The notes: generated by a model not told the origin, from the sequence alone. A stretch of DNA of 64,000 nt from Gracilariopsis chorda (GCA_003194525.1 NBIV01000014.1:310001-374000), one strand, 5' to 3'; numbered from the stretch's first letter, positions 11,958 through 22,529 are shown. Program-made: numbers and translations.

Positions 11958-11969
11958 TGGTCTCCTGAC
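11958..11969 (+). other. Primer binding site of element B
   Basis: TGGTCTCCTGAC starts 3 bases after the LTR. The leading TGG pairs with a tRNA CCA end. Element A has the same core at the same spacing. Confidence 0.55.
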
Positions 11970-12239
11970 TTAGAATCGGTTTTGTGTTGGGTTCCCTGTT
12001 TCGAGGTTTTGTTTCTTTTGTTTGTTTTCCGGAAGTTCCGTTGTTTCCCGTCGTAACGGTTCGCCCTCATGTCAACGACGCCCTCCTCTGCGGAGTCTGC
12101 GGTTACGTGCAGTCGCTTCCACAATGGTAGAGATAATCCCGAAGTTCGGTTCGTTTCTGGGATCCCGACTCTGCCGAAATCCAGCCATTAGAGGGGTGTC
12201 TAGTCTACTACTTCAAACCCACCCCGGTATCCACGGAAC

Positions 12240-14180
12240 TCCACGTCAACCCCGTTATCGAATGTCGTGGATGGTGCTCATCCCGCTCCGGCCATGGCCG
12301 CCGCCGCACCTGAACCCCGTCTGACGGGCGATAACACCCCCCAGGGGAATTCCGTGGAATCTCAAGTTCACGCTTTGTGGACCGCCCACGACACCATTGT
12401 GGGACGAATTAAAAACCCTCTGTGAGGTGGTGATGGACCCCCCTTTAAAGGTGGTTGCAGAGGATGTCCGTATCTTACAGTCTGATGTCAACTCTATGTC
12501 AGGGCGTTTGGGGCACCCCGCCACCTTCGTAGGAGGAGTTGACTCTCGACTCCATCGAGTTCGTGCCCTTCTGGAGACGTTAGAGCAGTTTATCCTCATA
12601 GATAAACTGTCCCCGGATGGAAGGAAGAAGCGCCGCTATAAGCGGAAACACAACGAGATCACTCGGATTCTGATTCTACGACATCATCAGATTCATCCCG
12701 AAATGGGTCAGATGGTTCTAGTTCCTTGGATTCTGATTCGGAGGACGAGAAACGAGGCCGTTCTTCCCGCTCGAAGTGGTCATCCGCCACCCAAGGTGTG
12801 ATTCGTACCCACAACAAGGGGAGAAGACACCCTGGCCTCATGGAATTAAAACCGACGAACCCGTTGTATCGGAACATATTGTCATACCAGTACCACCGGC
12901 TCGAAGATTCCTCTTTAGGATGTACACCCCGTGGCACGGGGAAGGTGAAAGAGTGTATAAAAAGTAGGCAACTCTCACTGCGTAATCAGTATTTTACTGG
13001 AGAAGACCCAATTATGATGTTGGACTTTCTTCTCCGCTTTGTAGCGGAAGCCGATATCCTCGGAATGAATGAGGGACAAGCCTATTTGGCATTACCTTTT
13101 TTCTTATGGGGAATGGCAGACGACCAGTACACCTCTATCCGAGGATCATCTCGAGCCTCAGAGAGAGGAGTAACCTGCTGGCCGGAGGCTGTGCAATATT
13201 TATTGCCCTCTTACGCCACCAATACCATCATTCAGGGGGCAATTCTTGCTTTGCGAGATACTCGTCAGTGCTCAGGCGAGACTGAAAGCGATTACTCGGT
13301 GCGCCTTAACAAGGCCTTCCACCGTTGTGGGATTGTATACCCCGCAGGGGAACGTTATACCATGTTCATGGACGGCCTTGACCTGGCAATCCAGAGTCTT
13401 CTCACTTGTCACAGCGAGGACGAGTGGCGAATCACCTATCATGAGCTCGTTTAACACGCTCGAGCGGAAGGGGAGGCACTTCGTGCAAGAACTCCAAATC
13501 ATCGGTCTAAGCCCGCCAAGTCGTTGGTGCTGGAGAGTGATTCCTCATCGCCCCCGATTTCAACGGATAGAACCCCTCAACAGGTATACGACACCGTTTA
13601 TTTAGCACAGAGAAATGGTGTGTCTATAACAACCAAGGACTTACCGTCAACGACGGGGGACACATTCAAAAAGGTGCAAGACAACCACGTATTGTACATA
13701 GGGAACAGTCGCGTTCAGCCACCACGAATTCCGTTTATGAAAGGTCAATCCCGTTATCAACGGCATAGATGGGATGACATCCGCCCTGCGGTACGTTTCT
13801 CCGATGCTCGGGATATTCACCGGCACTTCGCAGTGTTGGCTCTGATGTGCCACCTTTGCTATGCCCTTGGCCATACGTCCCCTCAGTGTCTTTGCTCATT
13901 GAAGGATATGGGCAAGGTGGTGGCAAATTACGAGGCCCTCACTCCAGAGAAGAAACGCTCCGTCCCGAAGGCTTCCTACCTTCGTGTTAAAATGGACTTC
14001 TGGCATGCCTTGCCACACATCTCGCGCACGCGGCTAGCTTCAATTAACCGGAATCGGGAAGTAGCGGAAACGTCCGACGCAACCACCGCCTATGCGGATA
14101 ACCCCGGCCCCCAGAATGAAGCTCTCGTGGTCGAAGATCCTGGATTACCGCCTACGGCGGGAAACCGCCAGGAAAACTAA
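12240..14180 (+). pseudogene. gag of element B with CCHC zinc knuckle
   Basis: Pieces at 12240-12801, 12726-13454 and 13524-14180 are read in different frames. They give a Ser/Asp-rich hinge (SDSEDEKRGRSSRS), a capsid block (YFTGEDPIMMLDFLLRFVAEAD, matching elements A and C), GETESDYSVRLNKAF, and near 13850-13890 a nucleocapsid knuckle MCHLCYALGHTSPQC with spacing CX2CX4HX4C. Two frame changes, at about 12.75 and 13.45-13.5 kb, break it. RNA packaging in the particle is the expected role from family knowledge. Confidence 0.8.
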
Positions 14181-14197
14181 CTGAGTTAGTCTCCCCT

Positions 14198-14737
14198 TTG
14201 AGAGAGGCGTCCTCTGAAATGAGGGTGTTGACGCCCGAGGCGTCCCCGCCTCACTCCCCGGGGAAAATGCTTTTAAGGAAAGACACCGCAGACGCGGACT
14301 CTGCACACCTTTCTGTGCTGTGTCTACCGTGGATACGGAGTAAAAATCCCCGGATCGCGGATAGATTCTTGGTCATGGCTAAGTGCAACTACAAGGTTAA
14401 TGCCGATCTTGGTCTTGACACCCATTTTATGGTGAGATTTCTAACAGTCCTGGACATAGGTGCAGGTCACAACTTCATCGTGGAATCATTGGTACCCCTG
14501 CACGTGCGGTCTCGTATCCGTTCCGATACAGGTCCCGACGTCCCAGATGCAAACAATAATCCGTTAAAAAGGGTGGGTACCGTCGCCATAGTCGTGCAGT
14601 TTAGCACCTTCGTGGTGAAGCTCGACTTTATTGTTTGTCGGTCCTTGGACGCTCCAGTCATAGTAGGATGTAACTACTGCGACAGATTTTTCGACGCAAT
14701 CAGGTCCCGCCTTAGTCTTGTTGAACTCGACGACTGA
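14198..14737 (+). pseudogene. Aspartic protease of element B
   Basis: A 179-residue frame contains FLTVLDIGAGHNFIVESLVP, a retropepsin active-site loop with D-I-G where D-T/S-G is usual, and PVIVGCNYCDRFFDAI further on, matching the conserved I(L/V)G block. It lies between gag and reverse transcriptase. The Thr/Ser to Ile change next to the catalytic Asp would be expected to harm activity. Confidence 0.65.
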
Positions 14738-15097
14738 TCATTAGTCCCAATCGTCCGTCGCCCGCTGAAGCGTGCTTTGCAGAAGCAAGTCCCACTACTT
14801 GCTGCGCAAGATCGACCGCCCGCATCTCGCGAGTCCATCAAACTTCGAGTCGCAGCCTCGGTTTCTATACCGCCTGAGTCCCAAGCCTGGGTGTAATTCG
14901 ATTGCCATCAACAAGGTCTTTGGTTTATTCAAACTCTGTCCTCAATATACGAAAAGTACCAGCTCGCGCTGGCGAACAGAATTGTTCACGCTACCGTACA
15001 TGCTCCTTTCCGGATACTAATTGCCAATCTTGGCCAACACCCCCATTATCTGGTAAAGAACCAAGTAGTTCGAAGCTTCACTCCACACCCCCTTGGG

Positions 15098-15956
15098 ATG
15101 CTCCCAAAGAAGATGACGACCGCCGACGTTTTCGGAGTCGTCGCCTCTTCTGAGAAACCTACCCCCATCACCGACGACCTATCGTCCAAGGAGGGGGAGG
15201 AAACCGTTGTTTTAACGTCGAACACCCCGAATAACTCGGAAACGACGGCCAAACTTGTATCACAAGACAATGCTACAGCGAGTTCTAACCGAGTGGACCC
15301 CACAACATCACTTAAAGAGATAGACCTCGGCCACTTGTGGGAGTCACACCGCGACAAACTCCGTGAAATGATATGGAAATTTACCACGATTTGGGAGGGC
15401 TTGCTCGCTGAGATTATTGCTACGGAACACCAAATAGATCTGTTCCCGGGTGCAAGGCCGATGGCACAACCCCCTTAAAGGGCAGGACCGAAAGCTGGGG
15501 AAGAGGAGCAGTCCCAAGTAGACCGAATGCTCCGCACAGGTTTGATAGAGCCCCTTCAATCACCCTGGGCATCCCCACTTGTACTTTTTTTAAAGGCCAA
15601 CAGAAGCTGGAGGTTCTGTATCGACTATCGCAGGCTCAATGCCGTGACCATTAGGGACACATATCCTATCCCTCGTATGGACGAGTGCATCGACTGCCTT
15701 GGAGACGCTACCGTCTTCACGGCTTTGGACGCCAATTGGGGTTATTGGCAGGTCCCTGCTAGACAGGAGGATCGCGATAAGACCGCGTTCACCTGCTACG
15801 CCGGATCGTATCGCTTCAAGCGGATGCTGTTAGTTTGACAAACGTTCCCGCTACCTTTCAGCGTGCAATAGATATTCCATTGAACCGCTTCAAGTGGCAG
15901 AGCTGCCTGGTCTTCCTGGATGATCTTATTATATTCTCCAATAATTTTTACGACCA
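15098..15956 (+). pseudogene. Reverse transcriptase of element B, first part
   Basis: Frames 15098-15478 and 15527-15838 and the following bases give the lead-in (HQIDLFPGARPMAQPP), IDYRRLNAVTIRDTYPIPRMDECIDCLGDATVF, ALDANWGYWQ, and then, after a frame break at 15838, FLDDLIIFSN as the catalytic DD block. At 15956 the domain is cut by the CACTA-like insert and resumes at 22974 in the same frame when the insert and one CA are removed. Confidence 0.85.
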
Positions 15957-15979
15957 CGTCGGTGTTTTCGGAATGCTAG
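15957..15979 (+). repeat. Left terminal inverted repeat of the CACTA-like element
   Basis: Begins CGTCGGTGTTTTCGG and ends with GCTAG. It matches the reverse complement of 22949-22971 at 22 of 23 bases. Confidence 0.9.
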
Positions 15980-16285
15980 TTTGACAATCAAAAGGGAAAG
16001 AATTGAAATGGACGGATATCGACTCTTAAAACCCACTTTTGAATGAATCAATTTCCATCAAAATATTTTCACACATTCAACACTGTTAGTTTTTTGAAAG
16101 TATAAACTAGTAAAGCACTTCACATTTCCAAGTTATTTCGGACCAAAAACCGAGTCCGGACTCCGCGAAGTGGAGTCCAGACTCCACTACTACATACCTT
16201 CACATGTGAACGTGAGATTGAAAATCTGACCGGACCACCGGAACTGCCCCTTCAAATAGAAGGATAGGATGCTCAGATAAATACA

Positions 16286-16292
16286 TATATAG
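16286..16292 (+). promoter_or_regulatory. TATA box candidate of the transposase gene
   Basis: TATATAG lies in a CATATATAGG context 31 bases before the first ATG (16317) and about 230 bases before the internal ATG at 16524. If transcription starts 25-30 bases downstream, the 16317 ATG would sit almost at the RNA start. That favours the internal ATG, or a very short leader. Confidence 0.4.
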
Positions 16293-16316
16293 GAAATACA
16301 TTAGAGTTTACAAAAC

Positions 16317-19106
16317 ATGACAGCCCTCGCTATCCTTCACTCGTTGTCAGTGTCTGCGGCCTTGCATAGCATGCACCAGTCCACGAGCCAGCGCAAAACG
16401 CTCGGCATCACCTGCTCCACTTCATCCCCGTGCGCCATAATAATTACGCTCCCGCATTTCGCTCTCCAACAACCCCTTTGCTCCCCTTTCTCCTTCCAAT
16501 CCTTCAACTCTCCTTCCCGCACCATGTTCCCCTGTTGCTACCCTCGCTGCTCCTTCCACGGCCGCACCACATACTCTCTTCAGAGTCACCAACGCAGGTG
16601 CCCCCATCGCCTCACCGCCAACAAGCGTTCCTCCTCCACAGCCACCGCTCCAGTTCAGTTCCCTCCCAGGACCAAGAAGCGAAAATCCGTTCCCAACCTC
16701 TCCATCAATTCTCCTCCCCTTCCCTCTCACCATCCTTCCGACAACGTCCCCCTCGCCGATGATGATCCATATGAACTTCAACAGGCTTCCCTCTCTCTTC
16801 AAACCCAAGACGCTTACCATATCGCAAGTCACGCCATCGGCTCCGTCTCCTCCTCAAACCCCCTTCTCCCGCCCCCTTCTCGTTCCCCTTCCCCTCTCGC
16901 CGACAACCCTCATCTCGAACAACTCGTCCTCTACATCTCCTCCATCGCATCCTCCGTCAGCACCCGCAAAGCAGACGAGCTCATCTCCATCCTCAACCAT
17001 CCAGACTTCTCCAAGTCCTCCTTCCAGACCTCCATCTCCTCCGCCAGGCAGTGCCTCGCACTGCAAGAGGACCTCTTCAAGCAACGCATCAGCTCCAACG
17101 GCTTCATCCCTTCCACCATCACAGACAAGCGCAACACCTTCTCCGCAACCCTCTTCCAGAAACGTGCCATCGACGTCCTCAAGCAACAACTCGCACTCGC
17201 ACACCTCAACAACACCTTCTTCCAGCCGGTATCTCAATCTTCCTCATCTTCTTCGTCTTCTGGTCACCCGGCTTTCGCACATCCCATGGCTGCAGCCCTC
17301 GGAAAGAAAGTCGTCCCAGCCATCAAACAGGAAATTATGCAGTCCCCCGTCGATGACATCGTCTGGCACACCCCCCAGGAAACCGGTATCGAATCATTCA
17401 TCGGCCTCGTCCAGCTCTACTCGGACAAGTCCGCAACCTCCCTGAAAAGCTCCTCCGTCAATTCCTACCCCCTCCACGTCACGTTTCTCAACTTCTCCGA
17501 TGCCCTCCGCCGAAAGTGTATATCCGAAAATCTCACACTCCTCGGATACCTTCCAACCTCCTTCTCCCCGTTTACCGCCTTCGACGACGGCGGCGACTAC
17601 GTCCCGAAATCATCCTCCAACATCCCACGCGAGACCAAAATGAACCTCATTCAGCGCGCCATCTCTACCATCCTCAACCCACTCCTCACCTCTGCGCTCC
17701 CAGGATTCTCCTTCCGTGACGCTCACGGTGTCCTCCGCCACTGCCACCCCATCCTCGCCAGCTATTGCGCAGACATCCCCGAAGCAAAGGACATCCTCGC
17801 CATCTCCCACGGAACACGGCCGCAGCACCCTTGCCCGAGATGCACCGTCCCTCGGGAACACCTCTTCCTCAATACAGATCCCATCCCCTTCCGCACACAA
17901 CTCCAAACTCGAACCAATCGCAGACAGCACACCTGCCTTCTCCGCGAATCCGAGGAAGCGCAACTCGCCCGGAAACCAAAAGTGGCACGCACCAAAAAAG
18001 AAGAGGCAGCAACAGCACTTCATTCTCTCTCCCTCGCAAAGTACACTTCTCTCTTCGAATCATACCCCATCTTCAACATCACTCCGCTTCTCTCTTCTTA
18101 CAACATCTTCGCCTTCGAGCCACTGCATAACTTCCACCTCGGCGTCTCTAAACTCATCAAAGCCACCGCAATCGAACGTCTCCGATCCGATTCCCTCTTC
18201 TCCATTGTCGGTCCCAGCAAATCCAAGAGATCCTTCCAATCCATCCGCACCTCCATCCTCAAACACTCCAACTCCATTCTTGCGGCCATCGAAAAAGATT
18301 CCCCTGCAACTGGACTCCACATAGACTTCTCCACCTCCGACAACGCTCAAGCTCTTAACGGCTTCTTCACCACAGAAGGACTCCGTGGAATGCTCGAAGC
18401 AAAAGATTACCGCGCACTCGACATGGTATTCCCCTTCATCGGAGCATTCTTCGACAGATGCTGCAACGAAATCGACTCCTCCCCAATCACTTCCGTCTTC
18501 ACCAAGTACACAGATCTCGTTCTCTACGCCATGCGATACAACTCCACTTCCGAATGGACCGAAGACTCTCTCAAATCACTCGAACGACAGATCAGATCCT
18601 TCAAACTCACAGCCACCACCGTCCTCGGACCCTACCACTCTTCGCACCTCGGTACCCTCAAGTTCCATCTCCTCGATCACATCGTCGACGACATACGTAG
18701 ATACGGAGGTCTGCACTTCAACGACGCAGGCATATTCGAACATGCCCACGTCCTCTTCAAATCTCACTACTCCAAGACATCCAAACAAAGAGCCACTGCC
18801 CACAACGAAACCATCCGCGCTATAGACCGCTCCACCGCCATCAAGGATTGGAATCCACTCTCAGCAGAACCCTCTATTGCTTCTCATTTTCCATCAAAAA
18901 CTCCAACCGAACCCCGAAAACCATGCTTTGTACGCGACGGAAAACAAATCTCATTCTACGACATCTTCACTGCTGCAAAGTACCTCGGATCCAATCCAAA
19001 CGCTTCTCCAAAACTTCTTCAAGAACTCTTCTCCGCAGACACTCTCTCCATCCACGGACCTTCGCCACCCAGCTGTTCAGAAAATCAAAAAATTAGTGTA
19101 AAATGA
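16317..19106 (+). CDS. Plavaka/CACTA-type transposase, 929 aa, intact
   Basis: Likely DDE transposase that cuts and joins the element ends. From residue 70 a short zinc-finger-like block reads MFPCCYPRCSFHGRTTYSL followed by HQRRC; Plavaka proteins usually begin with such a C..C...H motif, so the true start may be Met70 at 16524 (context ACCATG). Family landmarks follow in order: VQLYSDKSATS (about 366-375, catalytic-type Asp), YPLHVTFLNFSDALRRK, LTLLGYLPTSFSP, RHCHPILASYCADIPEAKD (474-492), HPCPRCTVPREHL (504-516) and EPLHNFHLGVSKL. The central 200 residues after the finger are Ser/Pro-rich. The sense strand is strongly pyrimidine-rich, unlike the purine-rich genes later in the element. No stops or frame changes. 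The family call is from motif memory. Confidence 0.85.
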   Translation: MTALAILHSLSVSAALHSMHQSTSQRKTLGITCSTSSPCAIIITLPHFALQQPLCSPFSFQSFNSPSRTMFPCCYPRCSFHGRTTYSLQSHQRRCPHRLTANKRSSSTATAPVQFPPRTKKRKSVPNLSINSPPLPSHHPSDNVPLADDDPYELQQASLSLQTQDAYHIASHAIGSVSSSNPLLPPPSRSPSPLADNPHLEQLVLYISSIASSVSTRKADELISILNHPDFSKSSFQTSISSARQCLALQEDLFKQRISSNGFIPSTITDKRNTFSATLFQKRAIDVLKQQLALAHLNNTFFQPVSQSSSSSSSSGHPAFAHPMAAALGKKVVPAIKQEIMQSPVDDIVWHTPQETGIESFIGLVQLYSDKSATSLKSSSVNSYPLHVTFLNFSDALRRKCISENLTLLGYLPTSFSPFTAFDDGGDYVPKSSSNIPRETKMNLIQRAISTILNPLLTSALPGFSFRDAHGVLRHCHPILASYCADIPEAKDILAISHGTRPQHPCPRCTVPREHLFLNTDPIPFRTQLQTRTNRRQHTCLLRESEEAQLARKPKVARTKKEEAATALHSLSLAKYTSLFESYPIFNITPLLSSYNIFAFEPLHNFHLGVSKLIKATAIERLRSDSLFSIVGPSKSKRSFQSIRTSILKHSNSILAAIEKDSPATGLHIDFSTSDNAQALNGFFTTEGLRGMLEAKDYRALDMVFPFIGAFFDRCCNEIDSSPITSVFTKYTDLVLYAMRYNSTSEWTEDSLKSLERQIRSFKLTATTVLGPYHSSHLGTLKFHLLDHIVDDIRRYGGLHFNDAGIFEHAHVLFKSHYSKTSKQRATAHNETIRAIDRSTAIKDWNPLSAEPSIASHFPSKTPTEPRKPCFVRDGKQISFYDIFTAAKYLGSNPNASPKLLQELFSADTLSIHGPSPPSCSENQKISVK

Positions 19107-19449
19107 ACCATGCATCTTCCGCCCATGACCTACTAGGTCGTACCGCAGATGTCCGTTCATTCCAGACACTAATTTTAAACTATTTTTTGATTTTCGGAAC
19201 TGCTGGCCGCCACCCCCAAAAACAAACTTCGAATACCAATGCAAAATGATGAGGAGGGAGAGATGGTCCCTAAAGGATTGCAGGGTCTGATAGGAGAGGA
19301 CGATGAAAGTGATTAATGATGATAAGTAGTATATATGGTGATAAACGTTTGTAAAACTTGACTTAAATTAGTGCAATGTGTTTATTCGTTTCTTTTGAAA
19401 TGGATGTGAGCAAGTATCATACTCATGATGGGTCTTCTATTGAGTACTA
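19107..19449. other. Spacer inside the CACTA-like element
   Basis: 343 bases between the tail-to-tail transposase and small minus-strand frame. CTGGCCGCCACCCCC at 19204-19218 is a partial reverse complement of the GC-rich hairpin area at 22691-22724. No open frame stands out. Confidence 0.5.
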
Positions 19450-19770
19450 TCATACAATATGGAACTGGATAACGTCTACGAGCCTTGTATGGAGGGGGGC
19501 TGGGTCCTTAGCTCCAGCTTCCTTCAATTTTCTTGAGATTTCGTAGAAGAAACCGTTTCGAACATGAAACTCAGAGAAGGAGGCCTTGAGGGATGTGAGG
19601 GATTTTCCGTACTTGAGTAGTGCTTCCATGGAGTGCTCATTGGTGAGAGTATTATGATGAATTCGTGTATGAAGAGCTACAAGGCGCAAAAGTTCTCTCA
19701 TCACGACGGGTACCTCCTCCCGATGTGTTGTTGCGACATAAGGATGAGGAGGGAAGCGACTTTCTGACAT
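19450..19770 (-). CDS. Small unknown protein of the CACTA-like element, 106 aa
   Basis: Begins MSESRFPPHPYVATTHREE and ends VDVIQFHIV. The sequence is mixed and soluble-looking, probably helical, with many His and Leu (VVMRELLRLVALHTRIHHN) and no membrane segment or known motif. An ATG start and an uninterrupted frame in a low-GC stretch support it. The region to its right (19771-20331), which is open for its promoter and that of the next gene, suggests a divergent pair with the membrane protein. I do not recognise it. Confidence 0.45.
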   Translation of the reverse strand: MSESRFPPHPYVATTHREEVPVVMRELLRLVALHTRIHHNTLTNEHSMEALLKYGKSLTSLKASFSEFHVRNGFFYEISRKLKEAGAKDPAPLHTRLVDVIQFHIV

Positions 19771-20331
19771 GTTGAATAGATGTAAATAGAGGGACAGGGT
19801 GATGGGAGTGGAAAAGATGACGCCATTTGTGTTGGATGATGTTTAATAGTGAAGGGATGATGTCTGGAAAGATGAAGCTCTGTTATATTTTATTAAGAGA
19901 GGTACAGGTATAAGAAGAAACTTGGTGGGCGGGTATATCGGTGGGGAGAATAAAGAAAGGTATAGTGGACAAATCATATGAGATATGAATGTAAATGAAA
20001 GTGAATATGTAATTATTTATGAGAATTAAAGGAGATTGTAGGGATGTGAAGCACGACATTGCTACAGGGAAAGACTGCGGTTCCCAAATGTGTCCATAGT
20101 GAAGGTAGTGGTTCCTTTCATATCAGAATGCGGTGTGGGGTGCAAGCAGTGCTTGATTTATGAAAAGGAGTGTAGACACTGAATGCATTATCGTGTACTG
20201 GTTCAAAACACTGCTTCGCGTGTTTGGAATTGGGAGGGTTTAGCAAGTCGGAGGATGGTACGTTGTGCATATAAGCGAGGAAGAGGTTGGTTCAAGTGGG
20301 GAGGAGGTACAATCGTGATCGACATTCAAAC
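19771..20331. promoter_or_regulatory. Divergent promoter region with TATA box at 20270
   Basis: 561 bases between the small minus-strand frame and the membrane protein. TATAAG at 20270-20275 lies 62 bases before the ATG at 20332. The rest is A/T/G-rich with no open frame I can support. Confidence 0.45.
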
Positions 20332-21528
20332 ATGGCATTCGAGAACATCCACAAGCACCACGACTACTATTTGCAGTCTTCCGAGAGTGACCGGAGGACT
20401 CGTGCGTATCTGAATATCTTTCCGAATGAGACGGTGATTCGGTTTGACGAAGTACTTAAAATTCGGTATAGTACGGATACGGAGAAGGGTGTTGTGCGAG
20501 GGGCGTCAAGGTTGCTCACCGCGGGTGTTTTGGAGGATGTGACGGAGATATACGAGGTTCTAGACGAAGTACCGACACATAATTATATCTTAACGAATTC
20601 AAATTTTTTGCACGTGCTGTACGGGAGTACTCATTTGATACAATACCTGGAGAATGCGCCAAACCTTTCTAGAAGCCCTCGTCATATGTTCAGTTTCAGG
20701 GCTTGGTGCGCATATGCGTTTCTGTTTTCATTAGCCATTGGTGCTCTTTATGGGGTATTGAAACCGCTTTTGATGCATTATGTGGTAGGGGATGTTCGAA
20801 TGTCTCCGAAGATGTTGATTGTGGTAATTCTGGAGACTGTTTTGCATTTTTTTATCTTCGATATGGTGTTTGCATTGCATAGAAGGCATTTTGGTTCATT
20901 GGCATACGTACCTTTGCGGGACAGCCAGCGAATGGCACGGATTTCTGTGATTCGAAACAGACTACTTGGATTCACGATGGCAGGTCTTTTGCCGTTGAAT
21001 GTTTGTATTTTTGTTGGCTATCACTTCTTGGAAGCGCCAATTTCGATTGGAATGGAACTTAGGACTGGTGCTCTTGCATTTTTCACTGGTGGTTTCATGT
21101 TTGGGGGTATGTCGTATGTGGTTGAATGGCTAACGATGTTTTTTGTGACTAGGGACAGCATTAACAATGAGAGAGAGCTCCCATATGTGCAGAGAGGTAG
21201 TGTTGGGCTGATTTTGGATGTGTGCAGGACCGTATACGGTGGTTTGAATAAGGTGCTTGGGTTTAGAGATGGTGTGGCTACTATGAGGCTCTATATCGGA
21301 AGGGTGTTCCCTGTTGTGTTTACCTACTTGATTTTCACGTTCCTGAGCGATACTTCTTTGCACAAGGTAAGGGGACTCGCGCCTGTAGTGGAGAATACTA
21401 TCTTTTTCGTGCTGCTTCTTTTGGGTATGGCTGTGGATATGGACTTGGAGTACCATTTTCGAAGGTATGTTGCGAATCTAGGAGAGCACTGTAGGCCTGT
21501 TGGTTCTCGTTTTGAACCATTTCTTTAG
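20332..21528 (+). CDS. Polytopic membrane protein carried by the CACTA-like element, 398 aa
   Basis: The first ATG after a TATA box gives MAFENIHKHH. Residues 1-120 are soluble and mixed-charge. Hydrophobic segments follow at about 124-147, 160-181, 211-231, 245-272, 323-339 and 353-371, so five or six membrane passes are likely. Between them lie basic or polar loops (HRRHFGSL, MARISVIRNR, RDSINNERELPYVQRG). The C-terminus is short and polar (RRYVANLGEHCRPVGS). There is no signal peptide. I do not recognise a family and find no enzyme motif. Codon use is G/T-rich like the following gene and unlike the C-rich transposase. The frame is free of stops over 1.2 kb, which argues for selection or recent arrival. 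It may be captured cargo or an element-specific accessory protein. Confidence 0.75.
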   Translation: MAFENIHKHHDYYLQSSESDRRTRAYLNIFPNETVIRFDEVLKIRYSTDTEKGVVRGASRLLTAGVLEDVTEIYEVLDEVPTHNYILTNSNFLHVLYGSTHLIQYLENAPNLSRSPRHMFSFRAWCAYAFLFSLAIGALYGVLKPLLMHYVVGDVRMSPKMLIVVILETVLHFFIFDMVFALHRRHFGSLAYVPLRDSQRMARISVIRNRLLGFTMAGLLPLNVCIFVGYHFLEAPISIGMELRTGALAFFTGGFMFGGMSYVVEWLTMFFVTRDSINNERELPYVQRGSVGLILDVCRTVYGGLNKVLGFRDGVATMRLYIGRVFPVVFTYLIFTFLSDTSLHKVRGLAPVVENTIFFVLLLLGMAVDMDLEYHFRRYVANLGEHCRPVGSRFEPFL

Positions 21529-21770
21529 ACACGTTCGTAGTTCTACCTGTACATACCTAAGTTAGTGTGATAGAGTTGTAAACTGAAGGAAGTGTTAAAC
21601 TAATGTCGTTCTAAATTTTTCGTTTCAGATTATTGGTGGGACACGACTCGGTGGGAAATGGCGCGAAAACGGGCGAGTGAAAAAATGCGGTTGGATAAGT
21701 ACCTGGGGAGTGCTCGCTTGGTGGTTGGGTTAGGAACGGGAGCGCCGTTGTGGTGGGGCGTGTAGTAGCC

Positions 21771-22529
21771 ATGTCTAGCGAAGACGTGAATGATGAGGAG
21801 CTACTGGCGTTGTTGGATAAAGCGGAGAAGAGGGAGGTCCCCGAGACGCCTCCAAGGACGAAGAAGGAGGAGGAAGGGAAGGGTGATGGTGAAGAGGGCA
21901 AGGGAAGGAACGTTGTTGGGTTCGGGGAGCTTGGGGTTGGGACGATGATGGGAGGGGATGGGGGGGAGGGAAGTGAGGGCGAGGGAAGTCGAGGAGGACG
22001 GGGAGGAGGAGGAGGTGGGGCGGGGCGAATGAGTCGGTTTTACCGCGATGTGAAGAAACTGGTGAGGAGCGTGGGCGGAGGGCTTAAGGAGCGTTTGGAT
22101 GAGTGTATCGAGGAGGTTGTGGTGGAGATGGGGGGGATGGTGCTGAGTTCTTCAGAGGAAGGGGTGCCTATGGGTGCTGTGGCTGAGCTGCGTAGGAGGG
22201 CAAGGGAGGCTGGGGTGTGGGCGGAAATGCATGTCGATGGGGTTGTGGCGTGTGTGGGTGAGGAGCTGAGGAGACTGTGGAAGGAGAACGAGGAGATGCG
22301 TAGACGGGTTTTGGTGTTGGAGAAGCAACTTTTACTGGTTGGTAGGGCTGTGCATCTAATCGAGGAAATGCAGAAGAAGGTGTGTGATGCGGAAGGGAGA
22401 GCTGTTGTCGGGGAAGGCACTCCTGTTACTCCCGGTCGAGGGGCTGTAAGGAAGAGATTGGAGGAGAAGGACGACGAAGGAATAGAAGGTGAGAGTCGGT
22501 TGAAGAGGAGGCGTGGAATGAGAGGATAA
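21771..22529 (+). CDS. Coiled-coil, basic-tailed protein of the CACTA-like element, 252 aa
   Basis: Starts MSSEDVNDEELLALLDKAEKRE, an acidic helix, then a Lys/Glu-rich and a Gly-rich linker (residues about 30-85). A likely helical domain (MSRFYRDVKKLVRSVGGGLKERL) leads to a coiled coil (VGEELRRLWKENEEMRRRVLVLEKQLLLV, about 165-210) and a basic end, RLKRRRGMRG, resembling a nuclear localisation signal. An in-frame upstream start at 21750 is not an ATG. Oligomeric DNA-binding accessory proteins that bind subterminal repeats are known for CACTA elements (TnpA of En/Spm). A similar role here is inference from placement next to the repeat-rich right end. No stops or frame changes. Confidence 0.6.
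   Translation: MSSEDVNDEELLALLDKAEKREVPETPPRTKKEEEGKGDGEEGKGRNVVGFGELGVGTMMGGDGGEGSEGEGSRGGRGGGGGGAGRMSRFYRDVKKLVRSVGGGLKERLDECIEEVVVEMGGMVLSSSEEGVPMGAVAELRRRAREAGVWAEMHVDGVVACVGEELRRLWKENEEMRRRVLVLEKQLLLVGRAVHLIEEMQKKVCDAEGRAVVGEGTPVTPGRGAVRKRLEEKDDEGIEGESRLKRRRGMRG

Noticed and set aside
16422-17445. Long overlapping frames on both strands inside the transposase gene.
   Set aside because: They are shadows caused by C/T-rich codons; only the 929-residue frame has family motifs.
22040-22420. A 126-residue Ser/Thr-rich minus-strand frame opposite the coiled-coil gene.
   Set aside because: Low complexity with no start context. The plus-strand frame has a believable domain order.
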